From: CAZXGD01 sp046350455
Lineage (GTDB): Bacteria > Planctomycetota > Phycisphaerae > Phycisphaerales > SM1A02
Assembly (NCBI GenBank): GCA_046350455.1
Contig: JAXMAM010000010.1
Coordinates: 21,921 to 85,920 of the forward strand
Length of the DNA stretch: 64,000 nucleotides
Direction of reading: 5' to 3'
Shown: positions 44,768 to 54,357 of the stretch, one piece after another
Position numbering within the stretch: position 1 is the stretch's first letter
Layout: the number at the start of each line of letters is the position of its first letter
The notes under the pieces: generated by a model
Seen by the model: only the letters and a program-made list of their open reading frames with translations
Told to the model about the DNA's origin: nothing
Databases searched by the model: none
Position numbers and translations under genes: made by a program

Positions 44768-47210
44768 GCGCCTCCTGCAGCGCCAGCACGCTGTAGGCCG
44801 TCACCAGATCTGGCTGGCTCTCCTGCCATCGGTCTGCGGTGTTCACCCACGCGCCATCGGTGCGCTGCCGCACCAGCAGAGCGTCCGCCAGTTCATCGCG
44901 CCAGTTGTGCGGCTTGCCATCGGCATCCACGATCACCGCCTGGCCAGCAGCGTTCAACGCGCGGGCCATGGCGTGCAGGTAGTAGAAGTGTCCCTGCGCT
45001 CCCAGGCCTGGGTTCTGGTCAAAGGTGAAGTGCCTGCGAATCCAGTCGTACGCAGCCAGCACCCGCTCATCCTTGGGCGCCAGGCCCGCATACAGCATGC
45101 TCTTGAAGCCGGCGTAGGTCATGCTGCCATAGCTGCGCAGCGTCTTGGCAGCGCCTTCTGGCAGCTTTTCGCTGGCGTCCTCGCTGGCAAAGGTCTCGCC
45201 GCCGTTCACAGGCGTGTAGACAAAGCCGCCATCGCCGCTGCCAGCCTGCGCCCAGCTGGCTGGATTCTGCTTGGAATTCTGCGTGCGCAGCACAAAAACC
45301 AGCGCGCGCTGCACCGCTGGGTCGTCTGGCGAGGCACCTGCGTCGTGCAGCGCCTCCAGCATGATCTGCGTGTTGCTCAGGTCTGGGCGCCCGTGGCGGC
45401 CGTAGCCAGCGCCGCCGTACCAGTCATCCTTGGGGCTGATCCCCTTGGCCTGATCCCATTGGTTGTTCACCAGCCACAGTCGGACAGTCTCCAGCTCCCT
45501 GGCCAGGTGCGCGTCCTGCTGCGCGGCAAGCCCCATCAGCACAAACGCCGCCACATAGTTGGACAGCCCACCCTTGGGATCTGGCGTGAACTCACCACGC
45601 ATGTTGGTGGAGCTCAGCACGTAATCCAGCGCGCGCTGCGCCCGCCCGTCGGCCAGGGCTGTGCGGCCGCTCTGCGCAAACGCCTTCAGCACCATGCCAG
45701 TGACCGCCACCGACGCCGCATTGGAGCTCTTGGTCTGGTCTGTGCCCTTGGCTGGCGTGCCCTCCATCCAGCCGCCATTGGGTCCCTGCGAGCCCTCGAA
45801 ATAAGCCAGTCCCTTGTCCACCGCAGCTTTGGCCTTGGCAAAGCGCGCTGGATCCATGGGCACTTCCTCAGCCCGCTCTGCGATGCGCGCCACCACTGGC
45901 AGCGGCTGCACCACGGCCGCTGGCACTGCTGGATCGCCCACCGTCTTGATCTTGGCAGCATCCACCCGCGTGTCGCGAGGCGTGCTGGGCGCAGCCAGCA
46001 CCGCTGCGCGCGTGGCGGCAGAGAGCGGGCCAGCAGCAGGCGTCGGTGCGCCCGCCGCAGCCGCTGCGCTCTGCTTGGGCAGGGCCTTCAGATACACCAG
46101 GAAGTCCGCCATGCGCGGTGCAGTCACAGCAGGCTGCCCAGGCGGCACTGGCTGCTTGGGGTCTGGTCCCACGCCTGTGAAGAGCAGCGGTGCCATGAAC
46201 ACGCCGCTTGCGCCCTCCTGCGGCGTCACGCGCACCGTGGCCAGCAGGCTGTCGCCATCCGACTTCACGCCCACCAGCTGCGCTGCCAAGCGCGGGTCCT
46301 TGCTGGTCACAGAGTCAATCCGCACGCCGTTTGCATGCTTGATCTCCACAGAAAACTCGCCGGGTTCGCCCACATGCAGCAGGCCAAGATTCTCTCGGTA
46401 CTGGCCAAAGCCAAAGCTTGGGCTGATTCTCGTGCAGTTGTGGCGCACGCGCATGTCCACCAGCGGCGCGTCCGCGCGGTCCGTCTCGATTAGCAGGTAC
46501 TTGGGCACCTGGTCGCACGGCGCAGCGCTGAAGTCATAGCGCACCTGGTACGAGGCGCGGGGCGCATCTTTGGCCGGATCCCAGCCCACAAACACGGGTG
46601 CCACGCCTTGCAGGCTCAGCACGCGGAAGGGCTTGCCATCAATGGCCTCCACCGTGATGACGCCCTTGGTCTGCTCTGGAAAGTCGAATGCGTTGACAAA
46701 CGCATCGCGCGTCTGGCGCCCATCGGCCGTGCGGTTGTCCTGCACGCAGCGCACGGAGTACGCCACCTCGGCGCGCAGCTTCACCTCCACGATGCCTGGC
46801 ACGCCTTCGAACTGCATGCGCACCGCGGCCACCTTCTCGCCGGTGGCGCCGCTGGTCTTCATGCTCACTGGCACCGTGATGGAGCCCTTGGCTGGGATCA
46901 CCTTGCCAAGCATGTCCATAGTGGTGCACTGGCAGGTGGGCACGCTGCGGATGCAGGTGACTGGCCTGTCCAGCGGGTTCACGATCCTGGCTTCCAGCGT
47001 CAGCTCCTTGCGTGGCGGCACAAAGCCAAAGTCCTTGAAGGGCGGCTCTGCCTTGATGGGGCACTGCGCCACAGCCTGCTGCACCATGCGCTCCTCCGCC
47101 TGCGCCTGGGCTGGAGCAATCCTCGGATTGGCGCTTGCGGGATCTGTCTGGGGCGTCTGCGGCTGCGCAGCCAGCACAGCCAGCAGCACCGGGTAGAGGA
47201 GGGTTGTCAT
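44742..47210 (-). CDS. DUF1573 protein fused to a terpene-cyclase/prenyltransferase-like toroid domain
   Basis: This 822-residue protein has an N-terminal signal (about 1-17). A DUF1573-type immunoglobulin-like region follows (FKDFGFVPPRKELTLEARI, with paired cysteines in CIRSVPTCQCTT). A second beta-rich stretch comes next, and then the C-terminal ~350 residues form an alpha-alpha toroid like squalene-hopene cyclase or prenyltransferase repeats (QGPNGGWMEG, DWYGGAGYGRHG, GGFVYTP, GSMTYAGFKSMLYAG). No DxDD catalytic motif was seen, so cyclase activity is doubtful. Function is unknown, possibly envelope or polymer binding. Its end overlaps ctaA by 26 bases. Confidence 0.85.
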   Translation of the reverse strand: MTTLLYPVLLAVLAAQPQTPQTDPASANPRIAPAQAQAEERMVQQAVAQCPIKAEPPFKDFGFVPPRKELTLEARIVNPLDRPVTCIRSVPTCQCTTMDMLGKVIPAKGSITVPVSMKTSGATGEKVAAVRMQFEGVPGIVEVKLRAEVAYSVRCVQDNRTADGRQTRDAFVNAFDFPEQTKGVITVEAIDGKPFRVLSLQGVAPVFVGWDPAKDAPRASYQVRYDFSAAPCDQVPKYLLIETDRADAPLVDMRVRHNCTRISPSFGFGQYRENLGLLHVGEPGEFSVEIKHANGVRIDSVTSKDPRLAAQLVGVKSDGDSLLATVRVTPQEGASGVFMAPLLFTGVGPDPKQPVPPGQPAVTAPRMADFLVYLKALPKQSAAAAAGAPTPAAGPLSAATRAAVLAAPSTPRDTRVDAAKIKTVGDPAVPAAVVQPLPVVARIAERAEEVPMDPARFAKAKAAVDKGLAYFEGSQGPNGGWMEGTPAKGTDQTKSSNAASVAVTGMVLKAFAQSGRTALADGRAQRALDYVLSSTNMRGEFTPDPKGGLSNYVAAFVLMGLAAQQDAHLARELETVRLWLVNNQWDQAKGISPKDDWYGGAGYGRHGRPDLSNTQIMLEALHDAGASPDDPAVQRALVFVLRTQNSKQNPASWAQAGSGDGGFVYTPVNGGETFASEDASEKLPEGAAKTLRSYGSMTYAGFKSMLYAGLAPKDERVLAAYDWIRRHFTFDQNPGLGAQGHFYYLHAMARALNAAGQAVIVDADGKPHNWRDELADALLVRQRTDGAWVNTADRWQESQPDLVTAYSVLALQEALKPVLRAQ

Positions 47211-47301
47211 GGCGTTGGTTCCAGCGGGAGTGCCTGCCACCAGGCAGGGCGCGTCCATCGTAAGACGCGGGGCTGCCGTTGTGGTTCTACACTCGCAGGC
47301 G

Positions 47302-48333
47302 ATGCAAGCCATTGAATTCAAGGCAGCAGGGTCGCCTGCCTCGGCCCAGGTACTTGTCACGCAGCGTGCGCAGCCGCAGCCCAGCCCGGGCCGCGCACTG
47401 GTGCGCACGCTGGCTTCGGCCATCAATCATCTGGACCTGTGGGTGGCGCGTGGTCTGCCTGGCATCGAGACGCAGTGGCCAACCGTGGGCGGCAGCGACG
47501 GCGTGGGCGTGGTGGAGGCCGTGGGCGCCGGCGTGGATGCAGCATGGATCGGCAAGCGCGTCATGCTGAACGCAGCCATCCTGCGCGAGCAGCCAGCGCT
47601 GCCGGACCGCGCACCTGCTGGCGAGGACATCTGGATGATCGGCGAGCACGAGCCAGGCACGCACGCCGCCTTCTTCACCGCGCCCGCGCACAACCTGCTG
47701 GACATCGGCCAAGCTGACCCCATCAAGGCGGCTGCGTTTGGCCTCACGCATCTGACCGCATGGCGCATGATGGTCACGCGCGGGCATCTGGCCCCCGGCA
47801 TGACGGTGCTCATCCCAGGCATCGGCGGCGGCGTGGCGCTGGCAGCGCTGGGCATCGCGCGACATTTTGGCTGCACCACGGTGGTCACCAGCCGGCACAC
47901 TGCCAAGCTGGAGCGCGCCAAGGCGCTGGGCGCAACCCACACGGTCCTGGACGACGGCACCGACTGGAGCCGCGCTGTGCGCAAGCTGAACAACGGCCGC
48001 GGCGTGGACCTGGTGGTGGAGAGCGTGGGCAAGGCCGTGCATCTGTCCTGCATCAAGAGCATGGCGCGCGGGGCGTCTCTGGTGACGTGCGGCTGCACCA
48101 CGGGCCCGGACCCAGCCACAGACCTAGCGCGCGTGTTCTGGAACCAGCTCTCCATCATCGGCTCCACCATGGGCACCATGGACGAGTTCCGGCAGGTGGT
48201 GGCGCTCTTCCAGTCAGGGGCGCTCAGCCCCGTGGTGGACACCGTGTTTCGGCCGCAGCAGGCGCAGGAGGCCTTCCAGCGCCTGGAGGCAGGCGAGCAG
48301 TTTGGCAAGCTGGTCATTGATTGGCGGGAATAA
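47302..48333 (+). CDS. MDR-family quinone oxidoreductase/zinc-binding-type dehydrogenase
   Basis: This 343-residue protein of the medium-chain dehydrogenase/reductase superfamily has an N-terminal GroES-like domain (RTLASAINHLDLWVARGLPG, GGSDGVGVVEAVG) and a Rossmann domain with the NAD(P) motif in PGIGGGVALAALGIA. The cysteine and histidine pattern of classical zinc alcohol dehydrogenases is missing, which favours a zinc-independent quinone-reductase-like enzyme. It begins 91 bases from the divergent DUF1573 gene. The substrate is not known. Confidence 0.88.
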   Translation: MQAIEFKAAGSPASAQVLVTQRAQPQPSPGRALVRTLASAINHLDLWVARGLPGIETQWPTVGGSDGVGVVEAVGAGVDAAWIGKRVMLNAAILREQPALPDRAPAGEDIWMIGEHEPGTHAAFFTAPAHNLLDIGQADPIKAAAFGLTHLTAWRMMVTRGHLAPGMTVLIPGIGGGVALAALGIARHFGCTTVVTSRHTAKLERAKALGATHTVLDDGTDWSRAVRKLNNGRGVDLVVESVGKAVHLSCIKSMARGASLVTCGCTTGPDPATDLARVFWNQLSIIGSTMGTMDEFRQVVALFQSGALSPVVDTVFRPQQAQEAFQRLEAGEQFGKLVIDWRE

Positions 48334-48382
48334 TCGCCAGCGCGCACTTGATTCGTGCAGCCAAAGCCAGTCCACTGGAAGC

Positions 48383-48685
48383 ATGTCAACCGAAGCACCT
48401 CCAGCACCGGTCGCTCCTGCGCCGGCGGTCCAGCCGCCGCGCCCCAAGCGCATGCCTGGCTGGTCGGTGCTGCTCCACAACGACGACGTCAACGAGCTGA
48501 CCTTCGTCATCCGGACTGTCTCCCAGCTGGTGCGCCTGAATGTCCAGGACGCCGTCACCCGCGTGGTGGAGGCAGAGGACACCGGCGTGGCGCTGCTGAC
48601 TGTCACGCATCGCGAGCACGCAGAACTGCTGCAGGAGCAGTTCCAGAGCGCTGGCCTCACGGTCACCATCGAGCCTGCCCCATAA
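48383..48685 (+). CDS. clpS: ATP-dependent Clp protease adaptor ClpS
   Basis: ClpS delivers N-degron proteins to ClpA(C)P. The 100-residue protein has a Pro/Ala-rich N-terminal arm followed by the core motif WSVLLHNDDVNELTFVI, with the Asn-Asp-Asp of the N-end-binding pocket. A C-terminal section rich in helices follows (REHAELLQEQFQSAGLTVTI). It lies 49 bases after the MDR gene and may be co-transcribed; no clpA is adjacent. Confidence 0.95.
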   Translation: MSTEAPPAPVAPAPAVQPPRPKRMPGWSVLLHNDDVNELTFVIRTVSQLVRLNVQDAVTRVVEAEDTGVALLTVTHREHAELLQEQFQSAGLTVTIEPAP

Positions 48686-48788
48686 TGGGCCTGTGCGCCC
48701 GCGTGCATTCACGCCGGGCAAGGGGCTGCTGCTGCACCCTGCGGCTGCTTCGGCCGTATGATTCTGGGTCCCCCGCGGTAACCCAGAC

Positions 48789-50114
48789 ATGAAAGCGCTG
48801 ATCGTCACAGGCATTACAGGTCTTTTCGTGGTTGGGCTGGTCGCCCTGTTCGCCGGCGACACCATCGCAGGATGGTTCAGCACCAGCGGCTCAGAAGGCA
48901 CCTCTGTCCGCATGGACGCTGTGAAGAAGGCAGTGCTCACCGAGATCGTGAGCGCGCCGGGCACCGTGGAGCCCAAGCACAAGGTGGACGTCAGCGCAGA
49001 AGTGAGCGCCCGCATCGTGGAGCTGCCCAAGCGCGAAGGCGACCGCGTGCGCACTGGCGAAGTGATCATGCGCCTGGACGACCGCGACCTGAAGGCCGCC
49101 CTGCAGAGCGCTGAAGCCCGCCGCGACGGCGAGCGCTACCGCCTGGAGGCCGAGCGCTCCCGCATCGTCGGCACGCAGAACACGCTGGAGAACGCCCGCG
49201 CCACAGCCCAGCGCCAGGAGGCGCTGTACCGCACCGGAGACATCAGCCGCCAGGCCTATGACGATGCTGTCACCCGTGTGCGCGACATGGAGAGCCAGTA
49301 CCAGGCGCAGAAGAACACCATCGTGCAGCTGGAGAAGAGCCTGGCTGCTGCAGAGGCCGCCATTGACCAGCAGCGCGAGGCCCTGCGCCGCACGCTGGTG
49401 GTGGCAGCCATTGACGGCATCATCACCCAGCTGAACGCCGAGGTGGGCGAGCTGGTGGTGGTGGGCACCATGAACAATCCCGGCACCAAGATCATGACCT
49501 TGGCAGACCTTGCGCAGATGAAGCTGACCGCCAAGGTCAGCGAGGCGGACATTCCGCGCGTGGCGGTGGGCCAGGCTGCAGAGGTCCGCATCAACGGCTA
49601 CAAGAACCGCGTCTTCAAAGGCATTGTGGAAGAAGTGGCGCTGCAGAGCACGCTGGAAAAGGACGGCACTGGCTACTTCAAGACTGCCGTGGCCCTTGAG
49701 CTGGACGGCGAGCAGGTGTTCAGCGGCCTGGGCGGCAACGTGGACATCTCCATCGCTTCGCACGAGGGACTGGTGCTCCCCAGCCAGGCCGTGGTGGAGC
49801 GCAAGATCGAGGACCTGCCCTCTTCTGTGCGCGAGAGCCCCCTCATCCAGGCTGGTCGCAAGACCACACCTGTGGTGTTCCGCGTGGTGGACAACCGCGC
49901 CATCATCACCCCGGTGCGCACCGGTCCCAGCAACCTCACAGACACCATGGTGCTGGAAGGCATCACCGAAGGCGATGTGGTCATCACCGGCCCCTACAAG
50001 GCCATGGAGCGCATCAAGGACAAGGACCGTGTGACCAAGGACGAGTCAGGCGGCGGCGGCGAGCGTGGCGCCGAGTCTGGCGGCGGCGGCGGCCCCAGGA
50101 TGCGCATGCGCTGA
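48789..50114 (+). CDS. MacA/HlyD-type periplasmic adaptor (membrane fusion protein)
   Basis: This 441-residue adaptor links an inner-membrane ABC exporter to an outer-membrane channel. It has one N-terminal helix (about 5-24) and a lipoyl-like half-motif (VEPKHKVDVSAEVSARIVEL). A long coiled-coil hairpin (about 100-210) follows, then beta-barrel domains (MKLTAKVSEADIPRVAVGQA) and a Gly/Glu/Arg-rich C-terminal tail. It is 103 bases downstream of clpS and begins the MacA-MacB-TolC-like operon; the ATPase gene follows 34 bases later. Confidence 0.92.
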   Translation: MKALIVTGITGLFVVGLVALFAGDTIAGWFSTSGSEGTSVRMDAVKKAVLTEIVSAPGTVEPKHKVDVSAEVSARIVELPKREGDRVRTGEVIMRLDDRDLKAALQSAEARRDGERYRLEAERSRIVGTQNTLENARATAQRQEALYRTGDISRQAYDDAVTRVRDMESQYQAQKNTIVQLEKSLAAAEAAIDQQREALRRTLVVAAIDGIITQLNAEVGELVVVGTMNNPGTKIMTLADLAQMKLTAKVSEADIPRVAVGQAAEVRINGYKNRVFKGIVEEVALQSTLEKDGTGYFKTAVALELDGEQVFSGLGGNVDISIASHEGLVLPSQAVVERKIEDLPSSVRESPLIQAGRKTTPVVFRVVDNRAIITPVRTGPSNLTDTMVLEGITEGDVVITGPYKAMERIKDKDRVTKDESGGGGERGAESGGGGGPRMRMR

Positions 50115-50148
50115 TCGCAGGCTGTCGGTCTAGAGACTGTCGTTTCCC

Positions 50149-50892
50149 ATGGCAGAGCCCCTTATCCAGCTCAGAGGCGTCAAGAAGATCTACCGCGTTG
50201 GCGTGGAGACCATCCATGCGCTGCGCGGGGTGGATCTGGACATCATGCCCAATGAGATGGTGGCCATCATGGGCTCCAGCGGCAGTGGCAAGAGCACGTT
50301 GATGAACACGCTGTTCGATCGGCCAACCGCAGGCGAATACCGCCTGGGCGGCCGCCTGGTGAGCGCCATGAACGCCGATGAACTGGCCCGCATCCGCAAC
50401 GAGGAGCTGGGCTTTGTCTTCCAGAGCTTTGAGCTGCTGCCGCGCCAGTCCGCGCTGGAGAATGTGGAGCCTGCCGATGTACGCCAGCAACGCTGGTGGC
50501 TCCAGGAGCGCCGCCGCCGCGCGCTGGAGGCGCTCACCCGCGTGGGCCTGGCAGGCCGCGTGGACCACCGGCCCAACCAGCTCAGTGGCGGCCAGAAGCA
50601 GCGCGTGGCCATTGCGCGCGCGCTTCTCAACCGTCCGCGCATCCTCATGGCGGACGAGCCCACCGGCAATCTGGATAGCGCCACCACAGTGGAGATCCTG
50701 GCGCTGTTCCGCCAGCTGCACGAGACTGGTCAGACCATCCTGATCGTCACGCACGAAGATGACGTGGCCGCGCACTGCCAGCGCGTGGTGCGCCTGCGCG
50801 ACGGCAACATCCTGAGCGACCTGCCTGCGGTGGACGACCCATCGGTGGGCCCGCTGGCCCGCAAGATGCAGAACCCGGGGGTGGCGGCATGA
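50149..50892 (+). CDS. MacB/LolD-type ABC transporter ATP-binding protein
   Basis: This 247-residue ATPase has Walker A GSSGSGKST (42-50), signature LSGGQKQRVAIA (145-156) and Walker B ILMADEPTGNLD (165-176), the last typical of the MacB/LolD/FtsE group. The stretch VEPADVRQQRWWLQERRRRA is slightly divergent from other members. It overlaps the permease gene by four bases. With the permease, the adaptor and a TolC-like protein it would form a tripartite exporter for small molecules or peptides. Confidence 0.93.
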   Translation: MAEPLIQLRGVKKIYRVGVETIHALRGVDLDIMPNEMVAIMGSSGSGKSTLMNTLFDRPTAGEYRLGGRLVSAMNADELARIRNEELGFVFQSFELLPRQSALENVEPADVRQQRWWLQERRRRALEALTRVGLAGRVDHRPNQLSGGQKQRVAIARALLNRPRILMADEPTGNLDSATTVEILALFRQLHETGQTILIVTHEDDVAAHCQRVVRLRDGNILSDLPAVDDPSVGPLARKMQNPGVAA

Positions 50893-52133
50893 AGTTCTCC
50901 CCGTTCTTCATCATGAAGGCCGTGGGCATGGCCCTCAGCCAGATCTGGGCCAACAAGACCCGCAGCTTCCTGACCGCGCTGGGCATCATCGTGGGCGTGG
51001 CCAGCGTCACGGCGGTGATCGCCGCGCTGACCGGCCTGCAGAACAAGGTGCTCACCGAGTTCGAGACCGTGGGCGCCGCGCGCCTGTTCATCTTCCCCAA
51101 CCGGCCAGACAACGCGCCACGCCAGAAGTTCCCGTGGGAGAAGTGCCGCCTGAAGGTGGCCGAAGCACGCGCCATCAAGGAGCAGTGCCCCAGCGTGAAG
51201 GGCATCACGCCCATCACGGAGGTGGGCATGAGCGTGGAGAGCGACTACGCCGCCATCGAGGGCATCAGCGTCAGTGGAATCTGGCCAGCGTGGCACGATG
51301 CGGTGGGCCGCAAGGTGATCCGCGGCCGCCCGTTCAGCGAGATTGACGTGGACACCGCCCGCCAGGTGGTGCTGGTGAACGACGCCGCCGTGCAGGAGCT
51401 CAAGCTCCCCAAGGAGGCCATCGGCGAGCACATTCTGCTGGGTGGCCGCCGCTTCCTGGTCATCGGCGTGGTGGAGACGCTGCAGGCCCGCATGTTCGGC
51501 ATGAACAGCAGCGAGGCCGAGCTCTTCATTCCCTTCAGCGTGGCTGAGAAGCTGCAGGTGCGCGACTTCTTCATGCAGTTCGCAGCGCTTGCGCAGAGCC
51601 CGGCGCAGGCAGAAGAGGCCAAGGCAGAGATCGAGTACGTCATGCGCCGCCAGCGCGGCCTGCAGCCTGGCGATCCGGACACCTTCCGCGTGGCCGCCAT
51701 TGACCAGTACATCAACCAGTTCAAGAGCCTGGCTGCCGGCGTCACCGCCATCGCCGGAGGCATCGTGGGCATCTCGCTGCTGGTGGGCGGCATCGGCATC
51801 ATGAACATCATGCTGGTGAGCGTCAGCGAGCGCACGCGTGAAATCGGCCTTCGCAAGGCGGTGGGCGCCACGCCTGCGGCCATCCTCCTGCAATTCCTGC
51901 TGGAGGCCGTCACGCTCACGGTGCTGGGCGGCATGGCCGGGCTCATCATTGGCAAGCTGCTGGCGCTGGGGCTCACCTTCCTGCCTGGCGCCAACCTGGA
52001 GAAGGCCGATGTGCCACCCTGGGCCATCCTGGTGGCGCTGGTCTTCAGCGCAGCCGTGGGCGTGACCTTTGGCATGTTCCCTGCGATCAAGGCCTCCCGC
52101 CTGGATCCCATCGAGGCGCTGCGCCATGAGTAA
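50889..52133 (+). CDS. MacB-type ABC transporter permease
   Basis: This 414-residue permease has an N-terminal helix beginning LSQIWANKTRSFLTALGIIV and a long periplasmic MacB_PCD domain (residues about 50-280). Three C-terminal helices contain the FtsX-type motif VSVSERTREIGLRKAVGATP. This architecture is that of the membrane half of MacB, which is often fused to its ATPase but is encoded separately here. The stop overlaps the start of the TolC-like gene by eight bases. Confidence 0.93.
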   Translation: MKFSPFFIMKAVGMALSQIWANKTRSFLTALGIIVGVASVTAVIAALTGLQNKVLTEFETVGAARLFIFPNRPDNAPRQKFPWEKCRLKVAEARAIKEQCPSVKGITPITEVGMSVESDYAAIEGISVSGIWPAWHDAVGRKVIRGRPFSEIDVDTARQVVLVNDAAVQELKLPKEAIGEHILLGGRRFLVIGVVETLQARMFGMNSSEAELFIPFSVAEKLQVRDFFMQFAALAQSPAQAEEAKAEIEYVMRRQRGLQPGDPDTFRVAAIDQYINQFKSLAAGVTAIAGGIVGISLLVGGIGIMNIMLVSVSERTREIGLRKAVGATPAAILLQFLLEAVTLTVLGGMAGLIIGKLLALGLTFLPGANLEKADVPPWAILVALVFSAAVGVTFGMFPAIKASRLDPIEALRHE

Positions 52134-53928
52134 GGTCCGCCTGCTGGGGGTCCTTGCAGTGTTCGCAGCGCTTGTGGCGCAGTCAGGCTGCCAGAACGAG
52201 CTGTTCAAGGCAGACGAGACGCCCTACACGCTCCCAGACTCCAAGCTGAAGGCCATTGATCCCGCGGATCTGAACGCGGTGCAGCAGGGCCCGCCCGTAC
52301 AGGCCGAGGACGCCATGAAGCGCGCCATGGAGGGCGGCCTCCAGCCCACGCAGTTCGAGCGCACGCGCTCCATCAGCATCGAGCAGGTGCGCGCGCTGGC
52401 GCTCAGCAACAACCTGGACCTGCGGGTGCAGCTCATCGCGCCTGACATCGCCAAGACTGGCGTCACAGAGGAAGAGGCCAAGTTCCAGGCGGTCTTCTTT
52501 GCCAACTACAACCGCAACGGCAACAACCTGCTCACGCAGCTGCAGCAGGGCGAGCCCATCGCCAGCGACGACATGAACCTGGGCGTGAAGGTGCCACTGG
52601 CCACTGGTGGTTCAGTCAGCTTCCAGCCCACCTACACCACCACCACCAACGCCACCGCCAACGCGCTGGGCACAGCGCCAGACCAGGGTGGCATGCTCTT
52701 CTCCATCAGCCAGCCGCTGCTGCGGGGCGCGGGCATCGCATTCAACACAGCCAGCATCCGCGCGGCCAAGCTCAACTCGCAGGTCACCGACGCGCGCACC
52801 AAGCTGGAGGCCATCCGCATTCTGGCCAACGCAGACCGCGCCTACTGGAATCTGTATCGCGCCTACCGCGAACTGGAGGTGCGCAAGCAGCAGTACGACC
52901 TGGCCCAGGCCCAGCTGGAACGCGCCCGCCGCCGCGTGAACGCTGGCGACATTCCAGAGGTGGAGGTGCTGCGCGCGCAGAGCGGCGTGGGCTCCACGCT
53001 GGACGCCCTCATCGTGGCCGATGCTGCGCTCCGCAACCGCCAGCGCGACATGAAGCGCATCCTGAACGATCCCAACATGCCCATGTCGGACGGCACCGCC
53101 ATCATCCCGGCCACGCAGCCAAACCCAGTGGGCCTGCAGCTGGATGCCAACACCATGGCAGATCAGGCGGTTCGCAACCGCATGGAGATGCTGGAGCTGG
53201 AGCTGCAGCTGGCGCTCGACGCCACCAACATCGAGACCGCCCGGAACGCCACGCTGCCACTCTTCACCGTGGACTACCAGTACCAGCTGCTGGGCCAGGG
53301 AAGCGGCTTTGCCGACACCTGGACCAACTTGGGCAACGACGACCAGTACACGCTGACCGTGCGCGCAGAGATCCCCATCGGCAACGAGATCGCTCTCAGC
53401 CGTCTCCGCCGGCAGGTGCTTACACGCGTGCAGCGCCTGGCCTCGCGCGATGCCCGCGCGCTGAGCATCCGCCAGGAGGTGCTGAACGCTGTGGACAGCC
53501 TGGAGACCGCCTGGCAGCGCATCCTGGCGGCCCGCCTTGAGACTGTGCTGGCCGCCCGCACCTACGAGGCCGAGAAGCGCCAGTTTGAGGTGGGCCTCCG
53601 CACCAGCATTGACGTGCTCGACGCTGCCGCCCGCCTGGGCGACGCGCAGAGCCGTGAAGTCACCGCGCTGGCTGGCTACGAGATCTCGCTGGTGGACGCC
53701 GCCTTTGCCACAGGCACAGTCATGGGTGGCACCCGGCTGCGCTGGGACGAGATCCGGCAGGACAATCCAGCGCGTCAGGCAGACCTGGAGAAGGATGCCA
53801 CCGGAAACGACAAACCGGCGCAGCCCCCTGCTGCACCGGCGTCGGTCTCCCCTGGACAGGGCTCGGATGATCCCCAGGCGCAGCCCTCAGCGGCTGCCCA
53901 GCCTCCGAGCGGCCAGCCCCAGCATTGA
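52126..53928 (+). CDS. TolC-family outer-membrane channel lipoprotein
   Basis: This 600-residue outer-membrane efflux protein has a lipobox (VAQSGC, Cys about residue 21). Two TolC-type repeats with long helical hairpins follow (for example ILANADRAYWNLYRAYRELE and EVLNAVDSLETAWQRILAAR). The ends are Pro/Ala/Gln-rich. It completes the adaptor-ATPase-permease-channel set and probably forms the exit duct. Its last 42 bases overlap the 3' end of a gene on the other strand. Confidence 0.92.
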   Translation: MSKVRLLGVLAVFAALVAQSGCQNELFKADETPYTLPDSKLKAIDPADLNAVQQGPPVQAEDAMKRAMEGGLQPTQFERTRSISIEQVRALALSNNLDLRVQLIAPDIAKTGVTEEEAKFQAVFFANYNRNGNNLLTQLQQGEPIASDDMNLGVKVPLATGGSVSFQPTYTTTTNATANALGTAPDQGGMLFSISQPLLRGAGIAFNTASIRAAKLNSQVTDARTKLEAIRILANADRAYWNLYRAYRELEVRKQQYDLAQAQLERARRRVNAGDIPEVEVLRAQSGVGSTLDALIVADAALRNRQRDMKRILNDPNMPMSDGTAIIPATQPNPVGLQLDANTMADQAVRNRMEMLELELQLALDATNIETARNATLPLFTVDYQYQLLGQGSGFADTWTNLGNDDQYTLTVRAEIPIGNEIALSRLRRQVLTRVQRLASRDARALSIRQEVLNAVDSLETAWQRILAARLETVLAARTYEAEKRQFEVGLRTSIDVLDAAARLGDAQSREVTALAGYEISLVDAAFATGTVMGGTRLRWDEIRQDNPARQADLEKDATGNDKPAQPPAAPASVSPGQGSDDPQAQPSAAAQPPSGQPQH

Positions 53929-54357
53929 ACGAATCTCGCTGGGGACTGCCGCGTCGCTCTGTGCCGCGGCCAGGGCTTCTGCCAGCGCCTGATCGTCGTG
54001 CGGCGAGGTGTGCTCACCATGGAACAGCAGGGCGGCGGCCGAAGCAGCCAGCGCCATGCGGCCTGCCATGGTGCGCTCTGCCGGGTTGCTGCCCTCGGTG
54101 CGCAGCGCCAGATAGAACGTGCGTGCGCGCACCAGGCGTGAGAGCGGGGTGGTTGGGTCCGTCAGCAGCGCCACAGCGGTGGGGCGCGAAGGATCCACCT
54201 CCTGCGCCACCCAGTCTGAGGCGGCGATCGCTGGGTTGTCCAGCGAGCGCAGCACCCACTCCAGGGTCAGATAGAGCGGGTCACCACCGGCTGCGCTGGC
54301 GTTCAGCGCGCCATCCTGCGCAGGGCGGTTCGGATCCTTGGACTGAAACTCACTCAT
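53887..54357 (-). CDS. hypothetical protein paired with a sigma-like factor
   Basis: I do not recognise a family. The 156 residues are soluble, acidic to neutral and largely helical, with no signal or membrane segment. A stretch such as YLTLEWVLRSLDNPAIAASD near the N-terminus and an alanine-rich middle are the only notable features. The start overlaps the stop of the sigma-like gene by four bases, so it is probably translated with it and might modulate that factor. This is inference from gene order. Confidence 0.75.
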   Translation of the reverse strand: MSEFQSKDPNRPAQDGALNASAAGGDPLYLTLEWVLRSLDNPAIAASDWVAQEVDPSRPTAVALLTDPTTPLSRLVRARTFYLALRTEGSNPAERTMAGRMALAASAAALLFHGEHTSPHDDQALAEALAAAQSDAAVPSEIRSMLGLAARRLGSR

